Assembly (NCBI GenBank): GCA_009733775.1
Contig: WOGZ01000011.1
Span: 221,623 to 285,622 of the forward strand
Length of the DNA: 64,000 nucleotides
Origin: Alectoria sarmentosa
Lineage: Eukaryota; Ascomycota; Lecanoromycetes; Lecanorales; Parmeliaceae
Direction of reading: 5' to 3'
Shown here: piece after piece, positions 43,243 to 57,000 of the stretch
How positions within the stretch are numbered: position 1 is the first letter of the stretch
Layout: the number at the start of each line of letters is the position of its first letter
Notes under the pieces: model-generated
Told to the model about the DNA's origin: nothing
What the model saw: only the letters and a program-made list of their open reading frames with translations
Databases searched by the model: none
Made by a program: the position numbers and the translations under genes

Positions 43243-45564
43243 TCACGCATATTTCGTCGACTTCCTCGGCTTCGAAACCCCATCATCGTCACGCAAGTCA
43301 CCGTCACCAACGACAACAAGTTGCAAATGCATCTTCTCATTCCGAACAACTGCCTTGATCGCACAGACATTCGTCCACGTGGTGATGGATTTGACTCCGG
43401 CCGACGTATTCCGCAACGCCTTCGTCGGCGGCAGCGACGAAAGCGCCAGAACGAGCATTTGCCCCATCGAGGTCCAGCTGGCGCACGTCCACCTTCCGGC
43501 CAGGATCAGGACGGCGTGAAGGATCGCCATCGCGGATTGGATCCCCAGCACCGCGGCGGCAAGCTTGATGGGCACGCCCTGGAGGCTCCAGCCGTAGCCG
43601 TAGCGTTGCACTCGGATCTGGACTTTGGTGAAGCCCTGCGTCGAGGCGTAGGCTTCAAAGGGCACGTTGGGCGAGCCTGGGTAGGAGTAGTGGCCGTCGT
43701 CGAGGTTGTCCATGTCGAGCACGTAGGTAGCGTTGGTATAGTCGTGGTAGACAAGAGTGGGGTCCAATTGGAGGGAGGCAAGACCCTCGGTGAGATACAT
43801 TCCGAGCACGGTAGAGATGCGCCATGGGATGGTGGCCTGGTCCGGCTCCGTGCCCGGCGTTCCCTCACCTACGATCTGGAAATGGTCGCCATCGTAATCG
43901 CCGCCAAGGCTTGCGATCAAGGCTCGGATGTCGGTGCTGTAGAGGGTAGAGTTGCCGTTGGTACCGTTGTGAGGGAGGTCCATTATGGCTGCCCAGGCTG
44001 GGTCTATGGAAATTCTTTTCAAGGTGGCGGTGCTGGTACTGGTGTTACTCGCGTCATCAGAGAGCAGGAGGCCAGGATCGGGAGAATCTTGGAAGATGAT
44101 GCCGTCGTATCTTGGATCTAGGAAGATGGATACGGGTGTCCAGTGCGCATCAATTGTGCATGGGACAACTGCTGTGGATCCGTTACCTGTCCAGAATACA
44201 GCCAGCGCGCCCAAGGTTAGACCTTGAGTGAAATTGGTCATATCGACCCAGTCAAAAAAGATCTCGTCTTGAATATTGTAATCCGAAAATGTTTCATTAA
44301 AAAGAGGATTTTGAGAATTGGAGTCACGGACAGAAGCCGAAAAGTCCACAGGCATCGCCCAAGTAGCGTTTTGATATGTTTGGAGAGGCCAGCTGTTTAG
44401 GCGGTCATGGGGAAACTCGATTTCGCGGAGGGAGTGTGCATCATAGTATGCTGCGCATTGTACTTGCACAAGCGGCTTCTGAAGTCCTGGACTGTCGGTT
44501 ATGAAAGGTATCAGTGTCGGACGGTTGATCTTGGCTATGTCCAGACTGTACGATAGGACATAGTCCCAGTAGTTTCCAAGGTCACGAGCGTCCCTGATGC
44601 TGACGCTCGACGTAGCTGTCCAACCGGAGTTGAGGTCACCGTTTGCAGAAGAAGTCAGATAGCGGATGGTACTATAGTCCTCTAAGGAGATGTTCGGTTG
44701 CAGACCTTGGTTTTGGTGCCTGCCGGCCCATGTCATAACGTTTTCGAAGCCTTGATAAGGACATGCCGTCGGGTCAGCCGCTGTGTAGTTCAGGCACCCT
44801 GGGGGTACCATATCCACGGTTAAATGCTCAGGCCAAAACAGGGAAGGGCCGCCTTGTAAGTAGTATGAATTCGGTTGATGATCTAGCGTATTGAAGAAGT
44901 GTTCCGGCACGTCCCACCAATTGAGTCTCGGTATCATGGCAATAGCAGATGAGGGTCCTGCGACTGCTGACAGAAATACAGCGAATCCAATCACGAACCA
45001 GAGCGGTGCCCTTTGTGAGAAACGGGCCGATATTGGTCTTGATATGATACCACCCCAGAACTCAGAACTCCATAAGTAGCCGACCGAAGACAATTGGTAT
45101 CCTGCCGCAACGAGTCCCAAAGGAACACCGTCCGATGCGCACAACTCGTAGCGGATCTTATGTAGAACGATGGCCGAAAGGGATGCTACGATCAAGATCT
45201 CGTGTCCCTTAGCTGCAAACTGCCAGGCTTGGAGGAAAGCGTCTTGATGTGGGGACCCCAGGTCGTCCCAGTAGACGTTGTAGATGCTGAGACGTAGTAC
45301 AGGGATGGTCACCAACAAAGGTAGGACTTGCACAAGTGAGGCTATCAAGGCGTGTCGGCGTCTGTTGCTTATTGCGATTTTGGGAGGCTCAATAGAAGCA
45401 TCTTTACTACTCGTAGAAGCTGGAGTATCCACATCCTCGTCTTGGACACTCGTGGTAGATGGAAGGAGCTCTATTGTCTGGAAGTCTGTGAGTATCAATG
45501 CCCTTTCCCCTAGTCAACATCCCAGCCTTACATCGCCAAAAACTGCTGCCCCGCGATCGAACAT
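43243..45564 (-). CDS. Large fungal membrane protein with glycosylated ectodomain, unknown function
   Basis: Two exons, 45564-45532 and 45477-43243, with a 54-bp intron; 755 residues. The frame of the second exon has no usable ATG (TTG at 45498), and exon 1 supplies MFDRGAAVFGD in frame. Three TM helices near the N-terminus (ALIASLVQVLPLLVTIPVL, HEILIVASLSAIVLHKI, LWFVIGFAVFLSAVAGP) precede an ectodomain of about 420 residues with many N-x-S/T sites and paired Cys. A last TM (IKLAAAVLGIQSAMAILHAV) follows, then a cytoplasmic tail. The layout matches a group of uncharacterised filamentous-fungal membrane proteins with very variable ectodomains. No enzyme motif is visible. Confidence 0.8.
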
Positions 45565-46970
45565 TTAATCTCGAACTAGGAGAAAATGGCACTAGTGGAC
45601 GAAGAGAGAGATGTGCACCATGAACCGCGTGATCAGTATGAGACGAATGGGCACATCAAGACGCTTTCCGTAGATATACTCCAAATCGAGAGATAGTACC
45701 GCCCTTTGTTCGCAAAGATAGGTCTTACCTAGAGCACTATATGAGCACACCCGTGAGCAGGTCACATGGGGCGTCATAGGGAAGTACAAGATGCCCGAGT
45801 GTCGAAGCGTTCAGAGCTGCGTTCAGAGCTCTAGGCCCACCTCCAGGGACCAAGGTTGATGCGAGTCTACCAATGGGGAATCAATTGGACAACGGCGATA
45901 GGATTCTCCGCTGATCAGACGCAAGTCGAGCAGAGACCTGCATATCTTGGTACGATAGAATTGAGAAGCCGGGTGGTCTCGGACGAGGATTGGCTGACCT
46001 TACAGCGGTGTAGGTGGTCGAGTATGACATGGCCAGTATATCTTGCAGCGAGGCAGCCTTTAGCCAGCCACAACTTCATCAGGCTCTATTTTCACACAGG
46101 CCTCTGATGAATCATGTTCTCACCCCGCTGGTGTTTGCATGACACTGCGAGTTGATAAGACTGGCCGTAGAGTAATCTAATCTTTGGACGTAGAGACTGC
46201 ATGCCCAAAGCCTGGTACTATGTAAGATACATAGTACTGATATCTACCCGGAAATGCAAGTCCCTCAAAGGCCCAAGCCCACCCCCGGGTTTATCGGATT
46301 TTGGAGAGATTGCATTACCTTAGTTACAAATTACCTTACAATTGACTTTGCCGGGTTGATAGACTAGCAGAGTTCACCCCTGTCATTCCTCTGTCTTGCA
46401 CACGTTTTGCGTCTACACTTCACTATCAAGCACAGTCTGATTGGCCACAAGTAGAGGGAGATTAGGGACCGTTGGAGGGGTGTGTGTATTGCACTTGTAC
46501 CTAGCTATCTAAGTGCTAAGGTACCTTATCCCGCTATGAAATATTTTCCATCTGGCTTTGCTAGTCCAAATGTACTTGGCGTATTTCCGGCTTAACAACA
46601 CCCATCAACGCTTTTCCAACAAGATGCTGCAACCTCGAAGGAACGGAACATCCTTATTTCAACTCCCTACTCTCAATCATCATTCTCACATTGTTGTATA
46701 CAAATTACCAGCCGCACATCATAAGGCGGCTCCCAAGTCTCGCAGGGTCCGAAGGAAATGCTGGAACCGGGCCGTGAGTCCCCACGTCAAACCCTGACGA
46801 TGCTCTACCATGTGGGGCTGGAACCATGAAAAAATGTCCGTACAGTACTCTTTCCTTCATCAATCGTTAAAGCTGAGCACTGAACATACCCTGGGAGCGA
46901 TGGCTTCTCTTTGCGCCTCAAGTCACTCGGCAACTTCCTTGAAAAGCATTGCTAATCTCAACTGCGTCAG
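45565..46970. other. Intergenic region
   Basis: No supported gene. A minus-strand ORF at 45592-45789 and plus-strand ORFs at 45856-46107 and 46558-46797 lack clear features. The last ends with KSRRVRRKCWNR, which might be a scrap of the missing N-terminal part of the GH47 pseudogene downstream. Confidence 0.4.
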
Positions 46971-48420
46971 GCTTTGAATACTGTTCAAGATATAAACTTC
47001 CACTCCTCGGACTCGGACGGCCTCAACGTCTGTGAAACGACCACCAGATACCGAGGAGGGTTCCTTGGAGCCCATGACATCGGTGATGGCAAACATGCTG
47101 TTCTCCTACCAAAAGCCGCTCGAAGTTGGCCATCTGCTATACGGCGCTTTGGATACTCCAACCCGGATGCTTTGTCACTCGCTGGAATTGCAAAGACTAC
47201 ATGGACGGCGTAGTGCAGACGGCTAGCGAAGCCGTGCTTGTCGCCGAACTTGCTTCTCTATCGCTGGAGTTCACCCGACTTTCCCAGCCAACGGGCGATG
47301 CTGAATACTATGATGCTATCCAGCGCCCATCACAGATGATCTCGAGAGAAACCAAGAATTGAGCAAATTGCCAGGGCTCTGGCCGGTTGTTATGAATGCG
47401 AAATTAATGACCTTTCAAGGGACGAGTTTCACACCAGGCGATATGGCTGATTCGGTCTACGAGTATCTCCCCAAGCAGTATATGCTACTTGGTGGTAGCA
47501 GTCGAATGGAGAGGATGTACAACTCCTCCATCAACGCTGCCGAGAACCATATCTTCTTCCGTCTTATAGTACCAGAAAACAAACATAGACTAATATCAGG
47601 AGACGTGCAGGTGCTGGAAATGTCACCAAATGGCACCCAGGTAGTCGCTGACCCGAAGGGTCAGCATCATGGCTGTTCCTTTGGTGGGATGGTTGGCATT
47701 GGGGCCAAACTATTTGATCGAAACACTCATATGGACATGGCACGCAGACTCGTCAACGGCTGTGTTTGGGCTTACGATAACATGCCCTCGGGCATTGCGC
47801 CAAAGGTACTCCACCTGGTGGCGTGCGATGAGAAAGACTGCACGTAGAATGATGCAAAATGGCATGGACAGATTCGGTGAAGATCAGAATCCGTCTCGAT
47901 TCGAGAGCAGCAACGAGAAGCTGGATTGTTTGATTGAGAAAAGAGGGTTTGAAGCCCGGGAGCACTGGGTACTCCGAGTCCAGCTATGGACTGCGGCCCG
48001 AGGCGATCGAATCTATATTCATCCACCATCGTTCAAACGGGAGAGAGAGACTTGCCGGAGTCGGCTTGGCGAGTGTTCGTAGCTATTGAGGAGCAAGCAA
48101 AAACCGAATCTGCATATGCAAGGATATTTGACGTGCGGTACTCTACGTTGATCAAAATCATGTTGCCCTCCCCCACGCCAAACACTGAGCCTCAACGCCA
48201 TTCCTGGTTGCGTATTCTCTCGTGTTTCTTTTCAAAAAGACGCCAGATTTCAACATGACCGTCAGCACTACACAGCCGACGTAGAGACTCATCTTTGAGC
48301 ACCAAAAATTGCGGCAAACAAAACCAAATGGAGAACTTCTGGCTAGCTGAAACACTTAAGCATTTCTACCTCATCTCCAGCAAGCCGGACGTCCTGAGTC
48401 TCGACGACTATGTACTGTAG
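46971..48420 (+). pseudogene. GH47 class I alpha-1,2-mannosidase pseudogene
   Basis: Pieces in all three plus frames line up in order with the catalytic domain of GH47 mannosidases: ALNTVQDINF, RGGFLGAHD, EVGHLLYGALDTP, VTRWN-KDYMDG, TASEAVLVAELASLSLEFTR, LPGLWPVVMNAK, YEYLPKQYMLLGG, DPKGQHHGCSFGGMVGIGAK, YGLRPEAIESIF, ESAWRVFVAIEEQAKTESAY and finally FWLAETLKHFYLISS with DDYVL and a stop at 48418-48420. At least three frameshifts (near 47121, 47170 and 47327), a TGG-to-TAG nonsense change (47845-47847) and further shifts after 47930 break it. The N-terminal third and signal anchor are missing or unrecognisable, and about 130 bases of unrelated-looking sequence sit before the last block. Intact homologues trim mannose from N-glycans or attack high-mannose glycoproteins. 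Confidence 0.85.
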
Positions 48421-49185
48421 GTCTGAATTCAATATCAAATGCCGGGGCCGTGAATTGCTCATACTTTCTCCAAACAAAAGAAATACGGAAACACACGCGT
48501 TTAGACGGCCATGGCCTGGCTCTACCACTAGATCTGAATCAAGTCTTCTATCGGAAAAGAGAAGGATGCTCTGGTGAAAGCAATCCTAGCGGCAAAAGTG
48601 CATGATGTTGTGGACACACGCTCAATTGAGCTCGCCCAGTGCTTGCTCTACTCTCTATCACACAGTGGAGATAGGATGATGCCGACGAAAAAGCCCACAT
48701 CTGCAAATCGGGAACACCGGCTCCTAGTCCCCCCGGTTTGACCTTGAGCTAATCGAGCCCCCACAAAGTTATTGTCGGGCTGCTTGAGCGCCCGGGGTTG
48801 GAACTTCGGCTCTGCTCGGTCTCCTGGCAGTCCCGACGCTGTGGTGGCGCAAGGTCAAATGGGAGGCGCGGTAGCCATGCAGGGGCTGGCAAACGCATCT
48901 GCTCGAGTATGAGCTGAGGTGAGGGTTAGGCAGTGAGGCTGGGAATGGTCTGCTGCGTCCACCGCAATGGTCGGATTGTGCAGTGGCCTTTGTACAAGAT
49001 CGGTACTCGAGTCAAGCGGCTCAGGAGACTGGATCTCGGCGCTGCGATCTGATGGCACACCATGTGGGCTTTCTGTTCGGCCGACGCCTTATTCTGTCAT
49101 TCCGGGCAGTGTGGACGACAAGCTACCTGAACCATAGGTCGCTCAGCTCCCCGCAAGCCGGTACCGAACTCCCTCACGAGACGCC
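48421..49185. other. Intergenic region
   Basis: No supported gene; ORFs at 48855-49058 (-) and 48983-49363 (+) have no motifs, and the latter runs into the next gene antisense. Confidence 0.5.
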
Positions 49186-50538
49186 TCATGACCATCCCAT
49201 CTTTACCCGCACGTCCTCAATCCACTTTCCAACCTGCTTGACATTACTCTTCACCATTCTATCCCGTGTGGCACGAACACTCTTCGTCTTCGCCTTTCTC
49301 TCCTCATCCGACATCTGCACCACTTTCTTTATCGCATCCATTTCCGTCTCCCCTTGCTCCTGAACATAGACGTCCCCCTCTTGCAGGTAGGAATACGCCT
49401 TCAACGTCTCCCTCGTCGCGATCAACGGGATACCGCCTATCACACTCGCAGGAATCGAACTCGAAGACAACCACGTGAGATACTCCTCTCTGCTCCACGC
49501 GGGAAGAAGAGCCGACTTGGTCGACAGGTACGCGTAGTAGTCCAGGTAGTCTAGATCAGAATCGAAAAAGACGTTGTCCTGTACCGATTCGGGAACGGAG
49601 TCGTGGACGGAGGCTTCCCAGCCGCCGGAACCGATGATGTGGAGGGAGACGTTGTCGGAGGTGAAGTTGGACTGTTGGAGATCTGCGAGGTAGTTCATGA
49701 CGCGCGAGTAGTCGCGGTTGTCGGTAACACCACCTTGAATCGCAAATGAGACCTCCTTCTGGTCCTCCTGCGCACTCTCCAACTTATTGGTCGGCGGAAA
49801 GACGGGCACGAAAACATCGATCGGCGGCCATGGAACAGGTGTGCTATTGGTATTGCTGGACTCATTCTTGGGCTGCAAGCTCTCCCACGGGCTGAGGCCC
49901 CAGCCGGGCTTGTGGAATCCTTTTTGAACATGAGGGGACAGGGTGACGATGGTCAACAGACCGGCTTCGATCCACTTGGTCAAAGAAGGCTCTAGCCACT
50001 CATGATGGCCATCCCATTGAGATGCATAGTGGGCATTGCAGAAGAAATACGTCTTCTTCTTCTCGAACAAGATATCCAAGTGCTTGATGATGTTTTGCAC
50101 ATCATACTCGCAGGTCACGGAGACGATGATGTCAGGTTCGACCAGGTTCAGCGCGTTGATGTCGTAGTAGACGTAATCGGGGAGGGGGAGTTCGAACGTT
50201 TTGAGCAGCTCAGGCATGCCCCAACGTGGCCCTTTGAAGAAGAGGCTCACTTCGGCATCGGGTTGAGAGAAGAAAGAGTGGACGTAGGCGGCATAAACCT
50301 CATCATGCCAGCCCATGGATTCCAAGATGGCGATTTTAAGAGGCCTCTTTTTCTCCGGTGGCTTCGGTTGATGGAGAGTGTGGTCTTGGATGACGGCGGA
50401 AGAGGATGCATTGGAATGATGAGAGGGAGCGAACTTTTGCCGTTGCCAAGCATTGAGCAGAGGCTTGTGGTCGACTCGAAAGAGAAAGAGAAGCGTGACA
50501 GCGGCAAGCAAGAAGAAGAGTAGGAATCTGCGGTCCAT
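49186..50538 (-). CDS. Putative type II membrane glycosyltransferase-like protein
   Basis: Single exon, 450 residues from an ATG at 50538. A short cytoplasmic MDRR precedes a signal anchor, FLLFFLLAAVTLLFLF, then a Ser/His-rich stem with several N-x-S/T sites and a globular domain. LKIAILESMGWHDEVYAAYVHSFF, PDIIVSVTCEYDVQNI, TIVTLSPHVQKGF, VSFAIQGGVTDNRDYSRVMNYL, VSLHIIGSGGW, then LLPAWSREEYLTWLSSSSIPASVIGGIPLIATRETLKAYSYL and DEERKAKTKSVRATRD recall the C-terminal nucleotide-sugar-binding half of GT-B enzymes (serine-rich site, then a conserved E). Location would be the Golgi/ER lumen. The enzyme class is inferred from layout only; substrate unknown. The gene's promoter abuts the RIP block. 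Confidence 0.65.
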   Translation of the reverse strand: MDRRFLLFFLLAAVTLLFLFRVDHKPLLNAWQRQKFAPSHHSNASSSAVIQDHTLHQPKPPEKKRPLKIAILESMGWHDEVYAAYVHSFFSQPDAEVSLFFKGPRWGMPELLKTFELPLPDYVYYDINALNLVEPDIIVSVTCEYDVQNIIKHLDILFEKKKTYFFCNAHYASQWDGHHEWLEPSLTKWIEAGLLTIVTLSPHVQKGFHKPGWGLSPWESLQPKNESSNTNSTPVPWPPIDVFVPVFPPTNKLESAQEDQKEVSFAIQGGVTDNRDYSRVMNYLADLQQSNFTSDNVSLHIIGSGGWEASVHDSVPESVQDNVFFDSDLDYLDYYAYLSTKSALLPAWSREEYLTWLSSSSIPASVIGGIPLIATRETLKAYSYLQEGDVYVQEQGETEMDAIKKVVQMSDEERKAKTKSVRATRDRMVKSNVKQVGKWIEDVRVKMGWS

Positions 50539-51009
50539 GACGAGAGGGACAACGAAGCTCGCAAATTTGCAAATCTTCGCCGAAGATGGTCACCAGAGTT
50601 GAAGTACTGAAAAGACAGAGCCATTATTACAGGAGGCCACCGCTTAAAGGAGGAGGCACAAACGTTGAACGATGTAGCTGGTTTCAAGTGGCCAGAAATC
50701 GACGTGGCACTGATGGCAGGCATCATGGTGGGCCAGGGGTTTGAGTTGGTGATTCGGGGGATAGCGCAAGACTACTATTGTTTTAGACTGTTAGCTCAGC
50801 GGAATGGGCGGCCATGTCGCATGTCGGTGCCGCAATTGTTTGACGTTTATTGTTCCTGCCAAGAAACACCGCCTCCTCAATTTGGAGCTTCTAGCCTCGA
50901 GCATTAACGCACACTAATAAAATAGCCCAGGCATAACGTTACTCCTGTTTGCAAAACCCTTGATGAGAGCGCAAAACTTGCAGCCGCCCCCGCAATTTTT
51001 TATTTGAAT
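50539..51009. promoter_or_regulatory. Upstream region of the 49186 gene at the edge of the AT-rich block
   Basis: Balanced composition; ORF 50665-50907 (+) is not supported. Composition changes sharply to AT-rich near 51000. Confidence 0.45.
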
Positions 51010-54000
51010 CACCGTCAAATGCACGTAAAAGGTAAAATCGCATTATATAAATTTAAAATCACATTTATACAAATAATTATTACAATAATAATTATCGTAA
51101 TTATAATAATAATTATTATAATTATTTATTATAATAATAATCATTATTCAAAAATCGAATAAAATCTTTATATTAAATTTCGTTTAAAAAAATTTAATAA
51201 TAATGTTTTATAATTATATTTTTTATATATTGCGTATATAAAAATTAAATTATATTAAAAATATTTTATCATACGATTTATTAATAAATTTTAACACGCG
51301 AGTAAAAAAATGTAATATAAAAATAAAATATAATATTTTGCGTTTATGTGATATTTATGTTTAAACTTTAACATTATTTTTTATTAACATAAATTATTTA
51401 TAACGTAATAATTTTAAATAATGTTAAATAAAAGAAAAAAAAAGTCGATAATTATATAATAAATTATAAAAATGAAAATATTATTAAATAATAAATAATT
51501 AATTAAAATGTGATTATGATTATAATAATTATATAAAAAATTCAATTAATAAGATTTCAATTTAATTCGAAAAACGTTATATTCGAGATTTAATTAAATC
51601 AAAAATCGTTTAAAAGTTTTTTAATAAAACGTTTTTAAAGTAATATTATTATTATTATAATTATATTATCGTTTATTTTAAAATTAATTCGAATGTTTAT
51701 TTAATATAAATTCGAATTAAATTATAATAATAATGTTATTTTAATTAATTCGTACGATATTAATATGCGATTTTTATAAAAAATAAAATCTCATTAATTT
51801 TAATATAATTTTATTTTTATTTCGAATAATAACTTAAACGAACGTTTTAAAATCATTAATCAAAATATAAAAAAACAATTAATTATTTATTTTGAAAAGC
51901 GTTTTATGTTATATTTAAACGAGTTAATATATATATTATTCAAATAATTTAATCTCGTTTTCGACGAAAGCATCGTTTAAAAAACTTTATATTATTTTAA
52001 TTAATTTTATAAATAAATGAAAAGAATTATTAATTAGCGTAATGTTTTTTTACGTAATAATTAATTTGTTACATTAATTAATTAACGAATTAATTAATTA
52101 ATTTTTTTAAATAAATTAACGATTTATAAACGAGTTAATAAACATTTTATTATTTTTATCAATTAAATATTAAAATCTTTAGACGATAAAAAGTATAAAT
52201 GAACTTTTTTAAATATGCGATCGTGAATTTATAAAGAATTCAAGCGATTAAAGAAATAAAATATGTTATTTATCTTCATTATAAAAGATTATTTATTATA
52301 AATAATTCTTTAAAATTCGATTATTCAAAAAATTTTTATCGATTTCGTATAAAATTACATTTTTTTATTATTATAATTATTTCGAAAAAAGCGAATTTCG
52401 ATTAATAATTATATGCGATAATGCGTCGATTTATCACAGTTTTAAATTAATTAACATATATTACGATATAAAAATTTTATTAAAATATTTATTTTTATAT
52501 TCGTTTAATTTTAATTCGATCGAGATTTCGTTTTCGATATTTAAAACGTGAATTAAACGATATTAAAATATAATTATATTATATTTCGATAAAAACCGAT
52601 ATAATAACTTTTTAAATTTAATTATTTTTACGTAAAAGAAATAATATAACGCGATTTTTTTTTAAAAAAAGTGAAATATATTATAAAAGTTAAAACGAGA
52701 TAAATGTTATTAAAGACGAAATAAACGTTATTAAGACATTAAAAGAATAAATTGTTATAAATATTTATATATATCGTTTATTTTTATATTCTCATTATGA
52801 TATATCGTTTAAATTCACGTTATTATAAAACATTTATTTCGTTTATTAATTTTATTCGTAATTTTTATTTTCGATAAAATATAAAACGAGTTTTGTTATA
52901 AAGATCGTAAAAATATATATATATATTAAAATGTAAATTAATTTTTTTTACGCTTAAATGCGCTTACATTTTTAATTAATTCGCATTTAATATTTGATTC
53001 GATATTTAACTTTTTTCACTTATATTCGAAATCATCGTCTTTTTATTATTAAATATAATGAAACTTATAATATTTATTTAAAAATTTCTTTTTTTCATCT
53101 TTCAAAGTTTTTTCGTTATATAATATAACGTTTAATTTTATATATTTAATAAAGTTTTTCATATTAACGTGTATCGAATTATTAATTTTATGCTTTAAAA
53201 TCATAATTAAAATTATCGTGATTTTATAATTGTAAACACGATTAATAAAGCGTTAATAATTATAATAATTATATTTAATAAATTCAATTTTAAAATGAGA
53301 AAAACGAATTTTTTTTAAAAGAGTTATATAAATTCGATAATAATATAAAAAGTTGAATAATCGTAATAATAAAAATAAATATACGATTACGTAATTATTA
53401 TATATCGTTTTTTTTTTCTTATTTCTCTTTTTTGCGAGTTTCATTTTTTTATTTATTTTTTAAATTACGCTTTTAATTAATAAGTAAACTTATAAACAAT
53501 TCATCAATAATAAGTTTATTAATTCGATTTATTATAATAATAATTATTAATTAATTAATTAAATTTTAAATTATAATAAAATAATGTTTACGCGAGTCTT
53601 TAATATAATAAATCGATTCAAAATAATTCTAATTATTATAATCGTTTTTATAATATTTTCAATAATTGCGAATAACACGTTTAATAACGATAATAAAATT
53701 AATTTCATTTTTCGCAATTTAAACATTAAATAATCGTTCGATAAAATTTAAAATTAATAAAATTTCAATAAAATTTATAAATTTGTTATTTAAAAATTTA
53801 TCGTTATATATAATTATTATAAAAACGATCTTGATAGCAACAAGCTTTTTTTTAATAATATTAAATTTATTATAAATATATTAATATATTAAATTAAATT
53901 AATTTTTTTTTTATATTTTCAATTTTATAATTTGTCGAATATCGTATTTAAAACTTAATTAAATTCGCTCAAATTAATTTTTTAAACATTAAAATGTTTT

Positions 54001-57000
54001 TATTTAATCGTAATAAAAGCTTCATATAATGAAATTATAGTAAATGAAATTCGATAATATAATATATATTTAAACGATATAATATATTTATAAATATAAT
54101 TCTTTTAAATAATTAATAATAAATATAAAATAAACGAATTATTATTAAATATATATCTTTTAACTTTAATGTTAAATGCGATTTTTTCGTCTTTTTAAAA
54201 CGATTTTATATTAAATTTTATATTATATAAATTTCATCTTTTTATTATTGAACGAATCGATATTAATAATGTTTTTTTAAACGATAAAAAAACAATACGA
54301 TTTCGTTTTCGTCTTCGATTGAATTGATTTTTTATAATTTTTTTATAAATGAGATTATTGATTTTTTTAAATATTTATAATCTTTAAAATCTTTTATTAA
54401 CGTTTTTTATCTCTTTATCTTTTTTATTATCGATCGTTATCTGCGAATCGTTTAATTAATTATCGAATTAAATTATTATCGATACTCGTATTTTGATAAC
54501 AAAATTAAATTAAAAAAAAGTAATAAAAACATAAATTATTTAATTATATAAAAGTTAAATTTTCGTTAACAAGCATTATTTGATTAAATATTATTTCTTA
54601 AAAAAATATAAATCGTTTTTTATTTATTAATAACGTCGACGATAATATATTATATAAGAATTTAAATAATTAATTCGATAACGACGAATTGAATTATAAT
54701 TTTTTTAAAAGAGATTTAATTGTTACGAGCGTACTTTATATTCTTAATAAAATTAACTTTTCTTTAATATCACATTTCTTTAACATTACCCGATTGAGTT
54801 TAACGTAATTCAATAAAAACATTTATTCTCATATAAATGTCTTTTTTTTATATACATATTTTCTTCTCACTTAGTTGTCTTGTTTAATACACTTATATAA
54901 TATAATTTTATGTTAATTTTAATATTATAATTAAATCATCTCATTCACTTCATTTATATTAATTAACGAATTCAAAAAATCGTGTTGATAAGAGCTTTAT
55001 TAAAACATAAAAATTATTAAGATATCGTATTCTTGAATTAAGTCATTTATGATAATTGAAATTCGAATAATTCGTATCGAGATAACGATTCATTTTATCA
55101 ACAATAATAAATATAAAAAAGATATTAAAACATTCATTTGATTAACGAATCGAAAGAAATAATCACACATTATCTTTATATAATTCAAATTAAAACAATA
55201 TCGATTATATCGTTCGAAAGATTATCATTAAAAATATCTAAATTTTTCACGACATCATCATCGAATAAGAAATTACGATTTTATAACCTTTTAAATTTTT
55301 CTTCTTCACTTCGCATTATCAAATTTCTTCGCACGAAATCGACGACGATATAATAAATACTTTTTAGATAAATGACGAAATCAAAAAAACGTCATTTAAT
55401 TAATATATTGTTTTTATGAGAATTTAATAAATGAATAAACGATTAAATAGTATTTTTTGTTATTTTTTATGTGTTAAATCAAATTTCTTTATCACACGAA
55501 AATTATTAAATATATTAAATGAGAAATGTTAACACTTTTCTTTATCACAATATTTTTTAACATTATATCTTTCGAAGTATTTAAACTTCTTTTCTTTTTT
55601 CTCTTTTTTTTTTTCTTTTTTATCGATAATCTTTATCGAAATGAAAAAAATAAATTATATTCAAGGTCTTTTAAATAAAATCAAATTACATTATATTTCA
55701 ATTATATTTGAAAATTTTGAAAACCTCTCTCAACAACATAAATTAAATTTATAATACATTTTTATTAATAAATAATTATTATATTGAGCGAAAATTGCAT
55801 TTAAGAAGTTTTTTGATATGTTAAATCAATTTCGTTTTAAATGAAACGATTTTCGCGAATTTTCATCTCATTTTTATAAGACTATTATCGATAAAGACGA
55901 AATTATAAATTCTTTATATTAATTTGAGCTTATAACTCAATAATCGAATAATATCGTTTATAATTAACAAAAGTAAATAACATAATTGTAACGAAAGATT
56001 AATGTAATGAAATTTCAATCACTAAAAAAGTATTTAAAAAATGATTTAAAGAACGAACTTTTTTATAATAAATTCAAGAATCGACTTATATCAAAAAAGA
56101 ATAAGTTTTTCAAATTATTTAAGCCTCTTATTTTTATAAATGAAAAAAGTTTTATATAAAACGATTAATTTTTTAAAATGAATCACAAACTTATTATTAA
56201 TTATAATTGATATTTTATTACTAAATTTAAATTAAATTATATTATTTCTAAATTAAAAGAAAAAACTTCAAAACAAATCATGAGACGTTGATTGAGAAAT
56301 TGTTTAAATTTATATTAATTCTATAAAGAGATAATGAATAATTTAATCGACATTTATGAAAATTTTAATCGATAAGATAATGCGAAACGATAATATGACT
56401 CATTTTAATAAAATATTATATCTTTCATAAAATTTTACGTCGATTTTATTTGATTAAGTTAAATTATCGATAAAGATAAAAATAATATAATATGACATTT
56501 ACGTTTAAAGATTGATGAAAGTTTATAAAAGAATTAAGACGTATATAAAAATTTTAGCGAATTAATATTTGTTAAAAAATATTTACGAAAATTAAATAAC
56601 ATTCAACGTGCTGAATATGAAGAAAAGTTTAAAATATTCACATTTAAGATTGTATTCTCAACAAAAAAATTAATTATTTCAATAACGAGAATTATTCGCA
56701 TTATAATAACATTTATAAAATTTATTATATCGATCTCATTTATTAAAGTTAAAGTCGAAGTCGATATTAAAAAACTTATATATTATAATTATAATTAAGT
56801 TGAATACATTAAACGTAATTGTTTTCAATCGAATAAAAAAGTTATTCGAATGCATATTATAAAAATAAATAATAATAATAATAATGATCTGAAAGACTTT
56901 TTGAATGATTCGAGAAAAGATTAACTTTTTTTAAAATTACGATAAAAGATAATACGAACGTGTGTTTAACGAATATTTCAAATAATTTTTTAATATGACG

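Noticed and set aside
54720..54740. TGTTACGAGCG as an LTR start
   Set aside because: No matching terminus, target duplication or second LTR could be found.
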